Assembly: GCA_947494565.1 (NCBI GenBank)
Contig: CANLVG010000005.1
Span: forward strand, 310,001-374,000
Length of the DNA: 64,000 bases
Source: an uncultured Flavobacteriaceae bacterium
Lineage (GTDB): Bacteria > Bacteroidota > Bacteroidia > Flavobacteriales > Flavobacteriaceae
Reading direction: 5' to 3'
The notes below the pieces were generated by a model. The model saw only the letters and a program-made list of their open reading frames with translations. It searched no databases and was not told where the DNA came from. Shown here in pieces: positions 52,792 to 61,978 of the stretch (its first letter is position 1; every line of letters starts with the position of its first letter). The translations under genes were made by a program, and so were the position numbers.

Positions 52792-53550
52792 TTAATACGC
52801 GATATTCGCCACGATGTTTTCAACTGTCGGAGTCATGTTTCCTCCTTCAGGTTCAATAGTAATATATCCTACCGCCTTATCTGAATAAGGAAGTGCCAAT
52901 AAATTATCTTGTTCCATTGATTCTTTGATGACTCCTAGATTGACCATTTCACCATTGACCTCGGCCCACATCTGAAAACATTGGTTTTCAGGTAGATTCG
53001 GAAGCTTGCTCACATTGATATAGGATAACTTCTTGACAGGGTTGATGTACGCCACGGCCTTCAGCTCTTTCGCTTTTTTATTTCCTTTAACGTTCAAACG
53101 CTTGGTTTGCGGATTGTTCAGCACAATAAATTGGTTTCTAACATCTTCCAACTGCTCCTTCATGTCTTGTTCTAACAATTTGATTTGGTTAGATACCATG
53201 TCGTTCTCTTCTTGAAGACTCTGGTTTTGAGAGTAGAAGAAGAATGCGGCACCAGCAAAAAGAAGGGCTGCAAAACTCGCGGCAATACTGTATTGGAAGA
53301 ATCGCTTTCTTCCTGCCTTTTCACCTCGAATACGGCCGATAATGCGCTCTTTTAACCCTTCAGGAGTCTTTATTGCATGCATTTTGGCGAAAGTCTCCAA
53401 GTTGTCTTGAAGCTCGTCATACGTTTCTTTTACCTTAGGATACATTGCAATGTACCGCTCTACCTGAAACGACTCTTCGTCCGTAGTTGTTCCCAAGAGA
53501 TATTTTTCCAATAAATCCGTATCCAGGAATATTTTTATTTTGTCTTTCAT
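52792..53550 (-). CDS. Anti-sigma factor, RskA-like
   Basis: A 252-residue membrane protein. The N-terminal cytoplasmic part (LLEKYLLGTTTDEESFQVER) is the sigma-binding zone, one membrane helix lies near residues 84-105 (SIAASFAALLFAGAAFFF), a short coiled coil follows, and the C-terminal periplasmic domain has NQCFQMWAEVNGEMVNLGVI, typical of the RskA/anti-sigma-K fold. Starts within the stop of the sigma gene (ATGA, 4-bp overlap), so the pair is made together and the sigma factor is held inactive until a signal arrives. Confidence 0.92.
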   Translation of the reverse strand: MKDKIKIFLDTDLLEKYLLGTTTDEESFQVERYIAMYPKVKETYDELQDNLETFAKMHAIKTPEGLKERIIGRIRGEKAGRKRFFQYSIAASFAALLFAGAAFFFYSQNQSLQEENDMVSNQIKLLEQDMKEQLEDVRNQFIVLNNPQTKRLNVKGNKKAKELKAVAYINPVKKLSYINVSKLPNLPENQCFQMWAEVNGEMVNLGVIKESMEQDNLLALPYSDKAVGYITIEPEGGNMTPTVENIVANIAY

Positions 53551-54113
53551 AACAATATACTTAAAGTTACTGCTGCTATCATTGTTGGTCCGTAAATCTT
53601 TTTTAATTCACGCAGTCCGATTTTCAATCTCGATTTAATCGTACCCAAGGGAATATCAAGTTCGTCACTCGCTTCTTGTTGGGTCATGCCCTTAAAAAAA
53701 AGGGCATCAAGCACAATTTGGTACTTTTCCTCTATTTTTTCGAGATTCTCCCGTACGTCCATGAACTCAGGTTTGATGCTATCGACACCTAAGTTATATA
53801 CGTCCGAAACATCCATTTGGATTTCCTTGTCGGTTTTTGTGTTGACACTTCTCAATTTATCTATAGCAGTATTCCTAGTAATACGAAAAAGCCAAGTAAA
53901 TAGTTTCGCCTTTGAAGAATCGTAAGAATCGGATTTCTTCCAGATTTTCACGAAACTTTCCTGTAAGACATCTTGTGCCAATTCTTCATTACGGACCACT
54001 TTATGGGCGACACCGAAAAGCGTATCGCCATAGTGTTCGTATAAGAGAGAAATCGCTTTCTCGTTTCGCTCTTGCAAGAGCTCAACAATATGTTTTTCAA
54101 GTAGTGTGCTCAT
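53547..54113 (-). CDS. ECF-type sigma factor, SigK-like
   Basis: A 188-residue sigma factor with region 2 (LAQDVLQESFVKIWKKSDSY, LFTWLFRITRNTAIDKLRSV) and region 4 (LDALFFKGMTQQEASDELDI, PLGTIKSRLKIGLRELKK). It overlaps the anti-sigma gene by 4 bp. Upstream, at about 135-165 bp, lie two similar palindromes (54247-54274) that could regulate it. Confidence 0.93.
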   Translation of the reverse strand: MSTLLEKHIVELLQERNEKAISLLYEHYGDTLFGVAHKVVRNEELAQDVLQESFVKIWKKSDSYDSSKAKLFTWLFRITRNTAIDKLRSVNTKTDKEIQMDVSDVYNLGVDSIKPEFMDVRENLEKIEEKYQIVLDALFFKGMTQQEASDELDIPLGTIKSRLKIGLRELKKIYGPTMIAAVTLSILL

Positions 54114-54246
54114 TCATTCAGGGAATTATGAAAAAAACCTCAGCTTGGGGCATCCAAATTAATCGTCTTCACCGTATATATGTTGATTAACGCTAATTTA
54201 TCAATTTGATTGTTGATTCGCCTTAATCTAAATTTTTTAATTAAAT

Positions 54247-54274
54247 AGATGTACATCTGGTAAATGTACATTTA
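54247..54274. promoter_or_regulatory. Paired ATGTACAT palindromes
   Basis: AGATGTACATCT (54247-54258) and TAAATGTACATTTA (54261-54274) are both perfect palindromes with the same ATGTACAT core, centres 15 bp apart. Read as DNA they could be a double operator for the sigma gene. Read as RNA on either strand, the two cores pair into an 8-bp stem with a 7-nt loop. Confidence 0.5.
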
Positions 54275-54297
54275 GTTTTTGGTTAGTTTGGTTTGGT

Positions 54298-54336
54298 ATA
54301 ATCCCTTCAAATTTAGGTTTGAAGGGATTATTTTTT
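54298..54336 (+). terminator. Terminator with plus-strand T run, near murB 3' end
   Basis: Perfect 14-bp arms ATAATCCCTTCAAA and TTTGAAGGGATTAT with a six-base loop, then six T on the plus strand. In the murB direction no T run follows. It may still stop murB, but its polarity fits a plus-strand transcript starting in the gap. Confidence 0.75.
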
Positions 54337-54344
54337 CTTTGAAC

Positions 54345-55361
54345 TTAGCCAATTATATTCACTTCTGGACTAATTTCAATCCCAAATTTTGTTTTTACGC
54401 TACCCATAATGGTATGGGCAAGTGTTAGAATTTCTGTCCCGGTCGCATCGGCATAGTTCACAAGTACCAATGCTTGTTTCTCATGAACACCTGCATCACC
54501 GTATCGTTTGCCTTTATACCCACATTGTTCGATAAGCCATCCGGCGGGAATTTTGTAGCTTTCCTCGGAGACTTTATAAAAAGGGGCTTCAGGGTGTGCT
54601 GCAGAAAACGCCTCGAATTCCGTACGGGTCACTACGGGATTCTTAAAAAAACTACCACTATTGCCCAATTCGGCCGGGTCGGGAAGCTTACTCCTGCGAA
54701 TGGCGATAACAGCCTCTGAAACATCGGTGATGGTCGGGCTGGTGATGCCCAGTTTTTCTAATTGGCTCTCGATAGCGCCGTAAGAAGTGTTCAGCAGATG
54801 GTTTTTTTTGGTCAAACGCAGGGTCACCGAGGTCAAGATGTACTTTCCTTTGCCTTCGTTCTTGAAGTACGAATCACGATACCCGAATTGACAGGCTTTC
54901 TTAGAAAACGATTGAATCTGACAAGTGTCTATTTCCATGGCCTCACAGCTTTCAAAAGTATCCTTGAGCTCCACACCATATGCGCCGATATTTTGAATCG
55001 GAGCAGTACCCGTATTGCCCGGAATCAATGACATATTTTCAAGCCCCCCGTAATCATGTTCGAGGGTCCATAAGACCATTTGATGCCAGTTTTCGCCGGC
55101 CATAATCTTTATCCAGACATGATGACCATCTTCTTTCAAAACCCGTATACCCTTCATGTTGATATGAAGCACAAGGGCTTCTATATCTTTGATGATCAGC
55201 ATATTGCTTCCACCACTCAGAATAAATTTATCGGGATAGTCATCTAACCCTAGTGCTTCTGAGAGGTCTTCTATCGAATTGATTTCACAGAAATACTTGG
55301 CCTTGGCGGCAATGCCGAATGTGTTGTATGGTTTAAGGGATATATTTTTCTGGATGTGCAT
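54345..55361 (-). CDS. murB: UDP-N-acetylenolpyruvoylglucosamine reductase
   Basis: FAD enzyme that makes UDP-MurNAc for peptidoglycan. The 338-residue protein is the longer type I form: ILSGGSNMLII (FAD), IPGNTGTAPIQNIGAYGVE, AIRRSKLPDPAELGNSGSFF with the catalytic serine region, and the C-terminal glutamate zone. An in-frame TTG at 55364 precedes ATG 55361; the ATG overlaps the TGA of the upstream aminotransferase gene by one base, so translation is coupled. Confidence 0.95.
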   Translation of the reverse strand: MHIQKNISLKPYNTFGIAAKAKYFCEINSIEDLSEALGLDDYPDKFILSGGSNMLIIKDIEALVLHINMKGIRVLKEDGHHVWIKIMAGENWHQMVLWTLEHDYGGLENMSLIPGNTGTAPIQNIGAYGVELKDTFESCEAMEIDTCQIQSFSKKACQFGYRDSYFKNEGKGKYILTSVTLRLTKKNHLLNTSYGAIESQLEKLGITSPTITDVSEAVIAIRRSKLPDPAELGNSGSFFKNPVVTRTEFEAFSAAHPEAPFYKVSEESYKIPAGWLIEQCGYKGKRYGDAGVHEKQALVLVNYADATGTEILTLAHTIMGSVKTKFGIEISPEVNIIG

Positions 55362-56551
55362 CAACCTATATAACTATTGAGCGCCTCCTTTAGTATGTGA
55401 ACTGCCCGTTTTAGCCGTTCTTTATCCAATACATAAGCAATTCGAATTTGGTTTTTTCCCAAACCTGGTGTGGCATAAAACCCGGCTGCCGGGGCAATCA
55501 TTACGGTTTCGTTGTTTACCCTAAAATCTTCAAGTAGCCATTGTGCAAAGTCATCCGCGTCCGAAATGGGAAGTTCGGCTATACAATAGAAGGCTCCTTT
55601 AGGAGTGGCCACCTGAACACCATCGATTTTTTTCAATTCATCGACCAACAGATTTCGGCGGGCCACATATTCCTCTTTCACATCATCAAAATAGCTTTGT
55701 GGGGTTTCCAGAGCCGCTTCTGCCGCTATTTGCGCATAGGTAGGTGGAGACAGGCGGGCTTGCGCAAATTTCATCGCTGTTCGTATGACGTTTTTGTTTT
55801 TTGAAACCAGACATCCGATACGTGCCCCGCACATGCTATACCGCTTTGAAACGGAGTCCACGATAATAGCGTGCTCCTCTAGACCTTCTTCTTGAAGTAC
55901 CGAATAGTGGGTTGCCCCATCATAGGTAAATTCGCGATAAACCTCGTCGGCAATCAAAAACAAGTCGTGTTTTTTGGCCAGGGCCGCCAGTTTTCGAATC
56001 TCTTCCTTGCTGTAAAGGTATCCTGTAGGATTCCCGGGATTACAGATTAAAATAGCTTTGGTTTTCGGAGTGACCAATGTTTCGAAAGATTCAATAGGAG
56101 GTAGGGCAAAATTGGTCTCGATTCGCGATACGACCGGTACCACTTTGACGCCTGACCCGGTGGCAAAACCATTGTAATTTGCGTAAAATGGCTCGGGAAT
56201 GATAATTTCGTCCCCTGAATCGGCAATGCTCCCCATAACGAAAGAAAGTGCTTCAGAACCACCCGTTGTAACGATAATATCAGCAGCCGATACCTGAATG
56301 TCGTTACCTGCATAATAGCGGGCAAGTTTCTCCCGGTACGTATCCGAACCTTCCGTTCTGCTGTAGGCCAAAACGTCAATTGTATTTTTTCGTACCGCCT
56401 CTAGAGCGATTTCAGGGGTTTTGATATCGGGTTGACCGATATTGAGGTGAATGACCTCGGCGCCTCTTTTTTTTGCGTCTTCGGCAAAAGGAACCAACTT
56501 ACGGATGGGCGATTCAGGCATCGCGGACCCTTTTTGGGAAATGGATGGCAT
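55361..56551 (-). CDS. PLP-dependent aminotransferase, class I (aspartate-type)
   Basis: A 396-residue fold type I aminotransferase. Visible motifs: HLNIGQPDIKTPE, TTGGSEALSFVMGSI, ICNPGNPTGYLYSKEE, FLIADEVYREF, and the PLP lysine in SVSKRYSMCGARIGCLV, then NQIRIAYVL. Likely transaminates aspartate or another acidic or aromatic amino acid; exact substrate unclear. The frame is open to a TTG at 56593, but ATG 56551 gives the normal start MPSISQKGSAMPESPIRKLV. Confidence 0.93.
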   Translation of the reverse strand: MPSISQKGSAMPESPIRKLVPFAEDAKKRGAEVIHLNIGQPDIKTPEIALEAVRKNTIDVLAYSRTEGSDTYREKLARYYAGNDIQVSAADIIVTTGGSEALSFVMGSIADSGDEIIIPEPFYANYNGFATGSGVKVVPVVSRIETNFALPPIESFETLVTPKTKAILICNPGNPTGYLYSKEEIRKLAALAKKHDLFLIADEVYREFTYDGATHYSVLQEEGLEEHAIIVDSVSKRYSMCGARIGCLVSKNKNVIRTAMKFAQARLSPPTYAQIAAEAALETPQSYFDDVKEEYVARRNLLVDELKKIDGVQVATPKGAFYCIAELPISDADDFAQWLLEDFRVNNETVMIAPAAGFYATPGLGKNQIRIAYVLDKERLKRAVHILKEALNSYIG

Positions 56552-56705
56552 AGGTAATTTATTTTGGCAAAAATCGTCAATAGAACCGGACAAACCAATA
56601 ATCGGTCGTTTTATTTAAGTTGCCTAAACGATGTTAATTTAAGCTTAAGCGTTCCAAAAATTTCGTATCTTAAAGCAATGAAATTGTCCAAAAGTTGTTC
56701 GAGAA

Positions 56706-58043
56706 ATGAATAAGGGAAGGGTTTTTATATGCGCTATTCTCCTGATCATTCCCTTTTGGGGTATGGCCCAGACTTTTGATTTGCCTCCTGGAAAAAAGCA
56801 TGAGAAGCTAAAATTCGATCTGATCAACAACTTGGTAATCGTTCCGATTGAAGTGAACGGCACGCGCTTGTCGTTCGTTTTGGATACTGGGGTGAGTACA
56901 CCCATACTATTCAATTTGTCCGATAAGGATTCTATTCAAATCAATGAAGTTTCCGAGATTACGATACGGGGTTTGGGTGAAGGTGATCCTATTCAGGCTT
57001 TGCGTTCAAAAAACAATACGTTTAAGTTAGGCAGTATTGAGAACAAATCGCAACGTCTATATGTTGTACTGGATAAGTCATTGAATTTTTCTCCTTCCCT
57101 AGGTATCCCCATTCACGGTATCATCGGTTATGATCTTTTTCGTGATTTTGTGGTGGAAATGAATTATGCCTCACAAAACATTAAGTTTCACGAGCCCAGA
57201 TCGTACAAGTACAAAACAAATAGAAAGCATCAAGAATTGCCCTTGACCATCATCAGAAAGAAAGCCTACGTTGATGGAGAGGTGTTCTTGAAAGATGATG
57301 AAAGTGTGGCTGTACGAATGTTATTGGATACCGGAAGCAGTGATGCCATCTGGCTTCTTGAGAATGAGGACATACGTGTTCCGGATACGTTTTATGAGGA
57401 TTTTTTAGGCCGTGGTTTAGGAGGTGATGTCTTTGGTAAACGAACCAGGGTCAAGAGCATGAAACTGGGTACTTTTGCCCTAAATAATGCAAAGGCTGCT
57501 TTTCCGGATAAGGAGTCGTTCAATGCCATCAAAAACTTGGGAAATAGAAACGGAAGCCTTGGTGGCGAAGTATTAAAGCGCTTCAATATCATTTTTGACT
57601 ATCGAAACGGTAAGGTCACCTTGCGGAAGAACGGTAATTTTAATATACCCTTTCAATACAACTTTAGCGGTATCGACTTGCAACATGATGGCGTGCGATA
57701 TGTCGCAGAGCGTCTTGCCAACCCTAGTGGTCTTGTGACGGAAAAGGAAGATACCTATGGCAATGTTCAAATTCTCATGGAAAATACAACACGCTTGAGT
57801 CTTGTACCTGAAATTATAGTTTCTGGAATTCGTGCTGGCAGTCCGGCAGATGAGGCCGGTTTGCAGGAAGGGGATGTGATTTTGGCCGTGAACGGCAAGA
57901 GCATTCACAGTTACAAGCTTCAAGAGGTATTGCAAATGCTCAACCAGAAAAAAGGCAAACGTATTCGTGTATTGATTGAACGCTATGATTCAGATTTGGC
58001 TTTTACCTTCGTGCTAAAGGATATGTTCGAGAAGAAACCTTGA
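56706..58043 (+). CDS. Secreted retropepsin-like aspartyl protease with PDZ domain
   Basis: A 445-residue secreted protein, signal peptide ending FWGMAQ. Two aspartyl-protease half-sites are seen, FVLDTGVSTPILF (about residue 60) and MLLDTGSSDAIWLL (about residue 210), so one chain probably forms the active-site pair. A C-terminal PDZ domain follows (VSGIRAGSPADEAGLQEGDV, ILAVNGKSIHSYKLQEVLQM). Such proteins are widespread in Bacteroidota; the substrates are unknown. Confidence 0.9.
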   Translation: MNKGRVFICAILLIIPFWGMAQTFDLPPGKKHEKLKFDLINNLVIVPIEVNGTRLSFVLDTGVSTPILFNLSDKDSIQINEVSEITIRGLGEGDPIQALRSKNNTFKLGSIENKSQRLYVVLDKSLNFSPSLGIPIHGIIGYDLFRDFVVEMNYASQNIKFHEPRSYKYKTNRKHQELPLTIIRKKAYVDGEVFLKDDESVAVRMLLDTGSSDAIWLLENEDIRVPDTFYEDFLGRGLGGDVFGKRTRVKSMKLGTFALNNAKAAFPDKESFNAIKNLGNRNGSLGGEVLKRFNIIFDYRNGKVTLRKNGNFNIPFQYNFSGIDLQHDGVRYVAERLANPSGLVTEKEDTYGNVQILMENTTRLSLVPEIIVSGIRAGSPADEAGLQEGDVILAVNGKSIHSYKLQEVLQMLNQKKGKRIRVLIERYDSDLAFTFVLKDMFEKKP

Positions 58044-58152
58044 ACCTCTTCTAATCGTACTAGAGTAGTGGTACTAGACTAAGTAGGGTATATTAGAACA
58101 AAAACCCCAACATTGCTGCTGAGGTTCTTCTTATTTGATAGCTTCGTTGAGA

Positions 58153-58539
58153 TTATTTCCCTTCCGACGCCTTGATTTCTCCTTTGATTTTCAAAACCTT
58201 TGTAGGTGTTTCGGCATTGGAAATCACCGTGATGGCTTTTCTGATCGGGCCGACTCTGTTGGTATCGTATTTTACCTGGATCTCTCCGGTCTTTCCAGGC
58301 ATAATTGGCTCTTCTGGCTTTTTAGGAATGGTACATCCACAACTTGAACTTACTTTGCTGATTATCAATGGAGCATTGCCGGTATTCGTAAACTCAAAAA
58401 CTCGAACCCCATCTGCACCTTTCGCTATCTCGCCATAATCGACCGTTTCCGTTTTGAATTCGATTTTTGCAGCCGTGTCTTGTGCGGTTAAGCTCATGCC
58501 CATAAGGCCGACAAATAATACAAGTACAATTTTCTTCAT
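58153..58539 (-). CDS. DUF1573 domain protein, secreted
   Basis: A 128-residue protein with signal peptide ending SLTAQ and one immunoglobulin-like DUF1573 domain: VRVFEFTNTGNAPLIISKVS, SSCGCTIPKKPEEPIMPG, GEIQVKYDTNRVGPIRKAIT. The conserved SSCGCT motif is intact. Function unknown. It has a full promoter directly upstream (58564-58594). Confidence 0.93.
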   Translation of the reverse strand: MKKIVLVLFVGLMGMSLTAQDTAAKIEFKTETVDYGEIAKGADGVRVFEFTNTGNAPLIISKVSSSCGCTIPKKPEEPIMPGKTGEIQVKYDTNRVGPIRKAITVISNAETPTKVLKIKGEIKASEGK

Positions 58540-58563
58540 GATTTTTTAGTTTTGGGTGAATCT

Positions 58564-58594
58564 CAAAAGTATAATGTTTTTAATGAACCTCCAA
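58564..58594 (-). promoter_or_regulatory. Promoter of the DUF1573 gene
   Basis: On the minus strand TTG (58594-58592), 20 bp, TACTTTTG (58571-58564): a full Bacteroidota match. Leader of about 18 nt. Confidence 0.7.
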
Positions 58595-58601
58595 AATTCT
58601 T

Positions 58602-58630
58602 TTGTTATCTACTAACGTTACTTATTTTTG
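58602..58630 (+). promoter_or_regulatory. Promoter of valS
   Basis: TTG (58602-58604), 18 bp, TATTTTTG (58623-58630): a full match. The leader would be about 105 nt and contains a GGGTG/CACCC hairpin at 58690-58709. The promoter lies downstream of the 58552 extension of the frame, so that extension is not translated. Confidence 0.7.
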
Positions 58631-58740
58631 TTTCGTATTCGGATTTCATTGAAAAACTAGGGAAATCCGATAATTTAACATTCATTTTTGGGTGTTTTTT
58701 TATGCACCCGTGTAGCTTAACCAAAAACTGTTCCAAAAAA

Positions 58741-61386
58741 ATGGAAATACCTTCTAAATACAATCCTGAAATCACAGAGAACCGCTGGTATGACTACTGG
58801 ATGGAGCAGAACTACTTTCATTCGGAGCCCGATGATAGGGAACCCTATACTATTATTATCCCACCCCCAAACGTGACGGGAGTACTGCATATGGGGCATA
58901 TGTTGAATAATACCATTCAAGATCTACTGACACGAAGGGCGCGGATGATGGGTAAAAATGCTTGTTGGGTACCTGGTATGGATCATGCTTCGATCGCTAC
59001 TGAGGCCAAAGTAGTGGCCAAATTGAAGGAAGAAGGTGTCAATAAGTCAGATTTGACCCGTGATGAATTTCTTAAACATGCTTGGGCATGGACAGACAAG
59101 TATGGAGGTGTCATTCTAGAACAATTAAAGAAACTGGGCTGTTCCTGTGATTGGGAGCGCACTGCGTTTACCATGGATGAAGAGCGTTATGCCAGTGTCA
59201 TCAAGGTATTTGTTGATTTATTCAACAAAGGATTGATTTATAGAGGCCACCGTATGGTAAACTGGGATCCAGAGGCACAGACGACACTCTCTGATGAAGA
59301 AGTGATCTATGAAGAGCGCCAAGGACTGCTGTATTACGTCTCTTATCAAATTGAAGGCTCCGATGAAAAAGTGACGATAGCTACAACTCGGCCGGAAACC
59401 ATATTGGGAGATACCGCTATTTGTATCAATCCTGTTGATGAGCGTTTCAGACATTTACAAGGTAAAAATGCCATTGTCCCGATTTGTGATAGGGTAATTC
59501 CGATAATCGAGGATACCTATGTCGATATCGAATTCGGTACGGGATGTTTGAAGGTGACCCCAGCCCATGATATCAATGACAAAACGTTGGGCGAAAAGCA
59601 TGATTTGCAGACTATCGATATTTTTAACGCAGATGCCACCTTGAATTCTTTCGGATTGCATTATGAGGGAAAAGACCGTTTTGTAGTTCGAAAAGAAATC
59701 GCAAAGGAATTAGAGGAAAAGGGTTTCTTGATAAAGACCGAGCAATATATGAACAATGTTGGTACCTCAGAGCGTACCAAAGCGGTCATCGAACCGCGTT
59801 TATCCGACCAATGGTTCTTGAAAATGGAAGATTTGGTCAAACCTGCTATTAAGGGGGTATTGGAAACCGATGATATCCAGTTTTTCCCGAAAAAGTTCGA
59901 CAATACCTATCGACACTGGATGGAGAATATTCGTGATTGGAATATTTCAAGACAGCTCTGGTGGGGCCAGCAGATTCCTGCGTACTATTATGGTGACGGT
60001 CAGGATGATTTTGTTGTTGCGGAGACCGCTGAGAAAGCCCTGCAACTGGCTAATGAAAAACGAGCGGCCACCACTGGAAATACTGAGTCTCTTGAAATCA
60101 AAGATCTTCGGCAAGACGAAGACGTACTCGATACCTGGTTTTCCTCTTGGTTGTGGCCGATGAGTGTCTTTAATGGGGTTACGAATCCAGATAATGACGA
60201 AGTAAAGTATTACTACCCGACCAATGACTTGGTAACCGGACCTGACATTATTTTCTTTTGGGTAGCCCGGATGATTATCGCGGGATATGAGTTGCGCGAC
60301 GAACGCCCTTTTGAAAATGTCTATTTCACCGGTTTGGTGCGTGACAAACAGCGCCGTAAGATGTCGAAGCAACTGGGAAACTCTCCTGATGCTCTAGAAC
60401 TGATGAGAAAATACGGTGCTGATGGGGTTCGCGTTGGCCTCTTGTTGAGTTCCGCGGCAGGTAATGATTTGATGTTCGATGAGGAGCTATGTCAGCAAGG
60501 CAAGAATTTTGCGAACAAAATCTGGAATGGTTTCCGTCTTATTAAAGGTTGGGAAGTAACCGATTTGCCTCAACCTGAAGCATCTAAACTGGGTATTTCA
60601 TGGTATCGATCTAAGTTTAATCAAACCTTAGCGCAAATCGAGGATCACTTTAGCAAGTATCGTATTTCAGATGCTTTAATGGCAATATATAAGTTGGTTT
60701 GGGACGACTATAGTTCTTCCTTATTGGAAATTATCAAGCCCGCATATCAGCAACCCATAGACAGAACCACATTTGATGCGCTGATTGACATTTTTGAACA
60801 AAACTTAAAACTTCTTCATCCTTTTATGCCGTTTTTGACCGAGGAGGTTTGGCACCGTATCGCCGATCGCTGTCCTGAGGAGGCTTTGATTGTAGCCAGT
60901 TGGCCAAATTATAAACCGGCGGATATCGAGCTGATCGAGGGCTTTGAATTTGCTGATAAGGTCATATCGGGTATCCGTACAATTCGTAAGGAAAAAAATA
61001 TTCCAATGAAAGAAGCTTTGGAAGTTTCGGTTTTGAATGAAGAGAATGTTGCCTCGGATTGGGATACCGTTATTCAAAAACTCACCAATGTTACTGAAAT
61101 ATCGTATGTAGATGCAACGGTTGAAGGTGCGCTATCGTTTCGTGTAAAGTCGAATGAATACTTTATACCCATCAGTGGAGCTATTGATGTGGAGGCGGAA
61201 ATTGCAAAAATTCAGGAAGAATTGAACTATACCAAGGGCTTTTTGAAGTCTGTTGAAAAGAAGCTTTCCAATGAGCGCTTTGTCAATAATGCCCCGGAAA
61301 AGGTCATTCAGATGGAGCGCAAAAAACAGGCGGATGCTGAAGCCAAGATCGAAACCTTGGAAAAGAGTTTGGCAAATTTGAATTAG
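58741..61386 (+). CDS. valS: Valyl-tRNA synthetase
   Basis: Charges tRNA-Val. The 881-residue protein has the class I HIGH motif as PPPNVTGVLHMGHMLNNT, the editing-domain TTRPETILGDTAICINP, the KMSKS motif as KMSKQLGNSPDALEL, and a C-terminal coiled coil (EIAKIQEELNYTKGFLKSVE; NAPEKVIQMERKKQADAEAK) typical of ValRS. The start at ATG 58741 gives EIPSKYNPEITENRWYDYW. The frame extends upstream to 58552 but includes the promoter. Confidence 0.97.
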   Translation: MEIPSKYNPEITENRWYDYWMEQNYFHSEPDDREPYTIIIPPPNVTGVLHMGHMLNNTIQDLLTRRARMMGKNACWVPGMDHASIATEAKVVAKLKEEGVNKSDLTRDEFLKHAWAWTDKYGGVILEQLKKLGCSCDWERTAFTMDEERYASVIKVFVDLFNKGLIYRGHRMVNWDPEAQTTLSDEEVIYEERQGLLYYVSYQIEGSDEKVTIATTRPETILGDTAICINPVDERFRHLQGKNAIVPICDRVIPIIEDTYVDIEFGTGCLKVTPAHDINDKTLGEKHDLQTIDIFNADATLNSFGLHYEGKDRFVVRKEIAKELEEKGFLIKTEQYMNNVGTSERTKAVIEPRLSDQWFLKMEDLVKPAIKGVLETDDIQFFPKKFDNTYRHWMENIRDWNISRQLWWGQQIPAYYYGDGQDDFVVAETAEKALQLANEKRAATTGNTESLEIKDLRQDEDVLDTWFSSWLWPMSVFNGVTNPDNDEVKYYYPTNDLVTGPDIIFFWVARMIIAGYELRDERPFENVYFTGLVRDKQRRKMSKQLGNSPDALELMRKYGADGVRVGLLLSSAAGNDLMFDEELCQQGKNFANKIWNGFRLIKGWEVTDLPQPEASKLGISWYRSKFNQTLAQIEDHFSKYRISDALMAIYKLVWDDYSSSLLEIIKPAYQQPIDRTTFDALIDIFEQNLKLLHPFMPFLTEEVWHRIADRCPEEALIVASWPNYKPADIELIEGFEFADKVISGIRTIRKEKNIPMKEALEVSVLNEENVASDWDTVIQKLTNVTEISYVDATVEGALSFRVKSNEYFIPISGAIDVEAEIAKIQEELNYTKGFLKSVEKKLSNERFVNNAPEKVIQMERKKQADAEAKIETLEKSLANLN

Positions 61387-61525
61387 GTTGTTCCCAAAGG
61401 ATTGCCTGAATCAGTTGTATCCATAGCCAATACGCAGTTGTTCACCCGCGGTAATTCATTGGGGATACATCACGGATAAGATCAAAAAGCTATGATATAG
61501 TGTCTTAGCTTTTGTATTTTTAGAA

Positions 61526-61927
61526 ATGCCTACGTTACTACAAAAATGGATCGCCAACCCCAAACAGCTCTTTTTTGTTGATGGGTTGGGGGCGTGGCTT
61601 ACGGCTTTTCTTTTGAGTGTGGTGCTGGCCAATTTCGAAAGTACTTTTGGTATGCCCATGCACATTCTTATTATTTTGGCGTTGATCGCCGGTTTTTTTG
61701 CTTTTTACTCTTTTGGCTGTTACTTTTTCTTAAAACACAACTGGAAACCCTATTTGCGAGCCATAGCCATAGCTAATTTTTGCTATTGTGGGCTCACTAT
61801 TTTTTTGGTCCTTCAACACTTTGAAGAATTGACATTTTGGGGAATAGGGTATTTCGTCATCGAACTGATTATACTTGTCATTTTAATTGTTTTGCAATTT
61901 AGGGTCACCTCAAGAACCAACGTATAA
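61526..61927 (+). CDS. Four-helix membrane protein of unknown function
   Basis: A 133-residue integral membrane protein. Hydrophobic helices lie near residues 23-43 (GAWLTAFLLSVVLANFES), 46-72 (HILIILALIAGFFAFYSFGC), 78-100 and 104-127 (IGYFVIELIILVILIVLQFR). No recognised motif. No operon partner is certain; the next small membrane protein follows 51 bp later. Confidence 0.75.
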   Translation: MPTLLQKWIANPKQLFFVDGLGAWLTAFLLSVVLANFESTFGMPMHILIILALIAGFFAFYSFGCYFFLKHNWKPYLRAIAIANFCYCGLTIFLVLQHFEELTFWGIGYFVIELIILVILIVLQFRVTSRTNV

Positions 61928-61978
61928 CTGTTTACCGGCATTCTACACTTTAAACCAAAAATTGTTTATTTTAGAGTT

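Noticed and set aside
58552-58740. N-terminal extension of valS to ATG 58552
   Set aside because: A full promoter lies inside it (58602-58630), and ATG 58741 gives the standard valyl-tRNA synthetase N-terminus.
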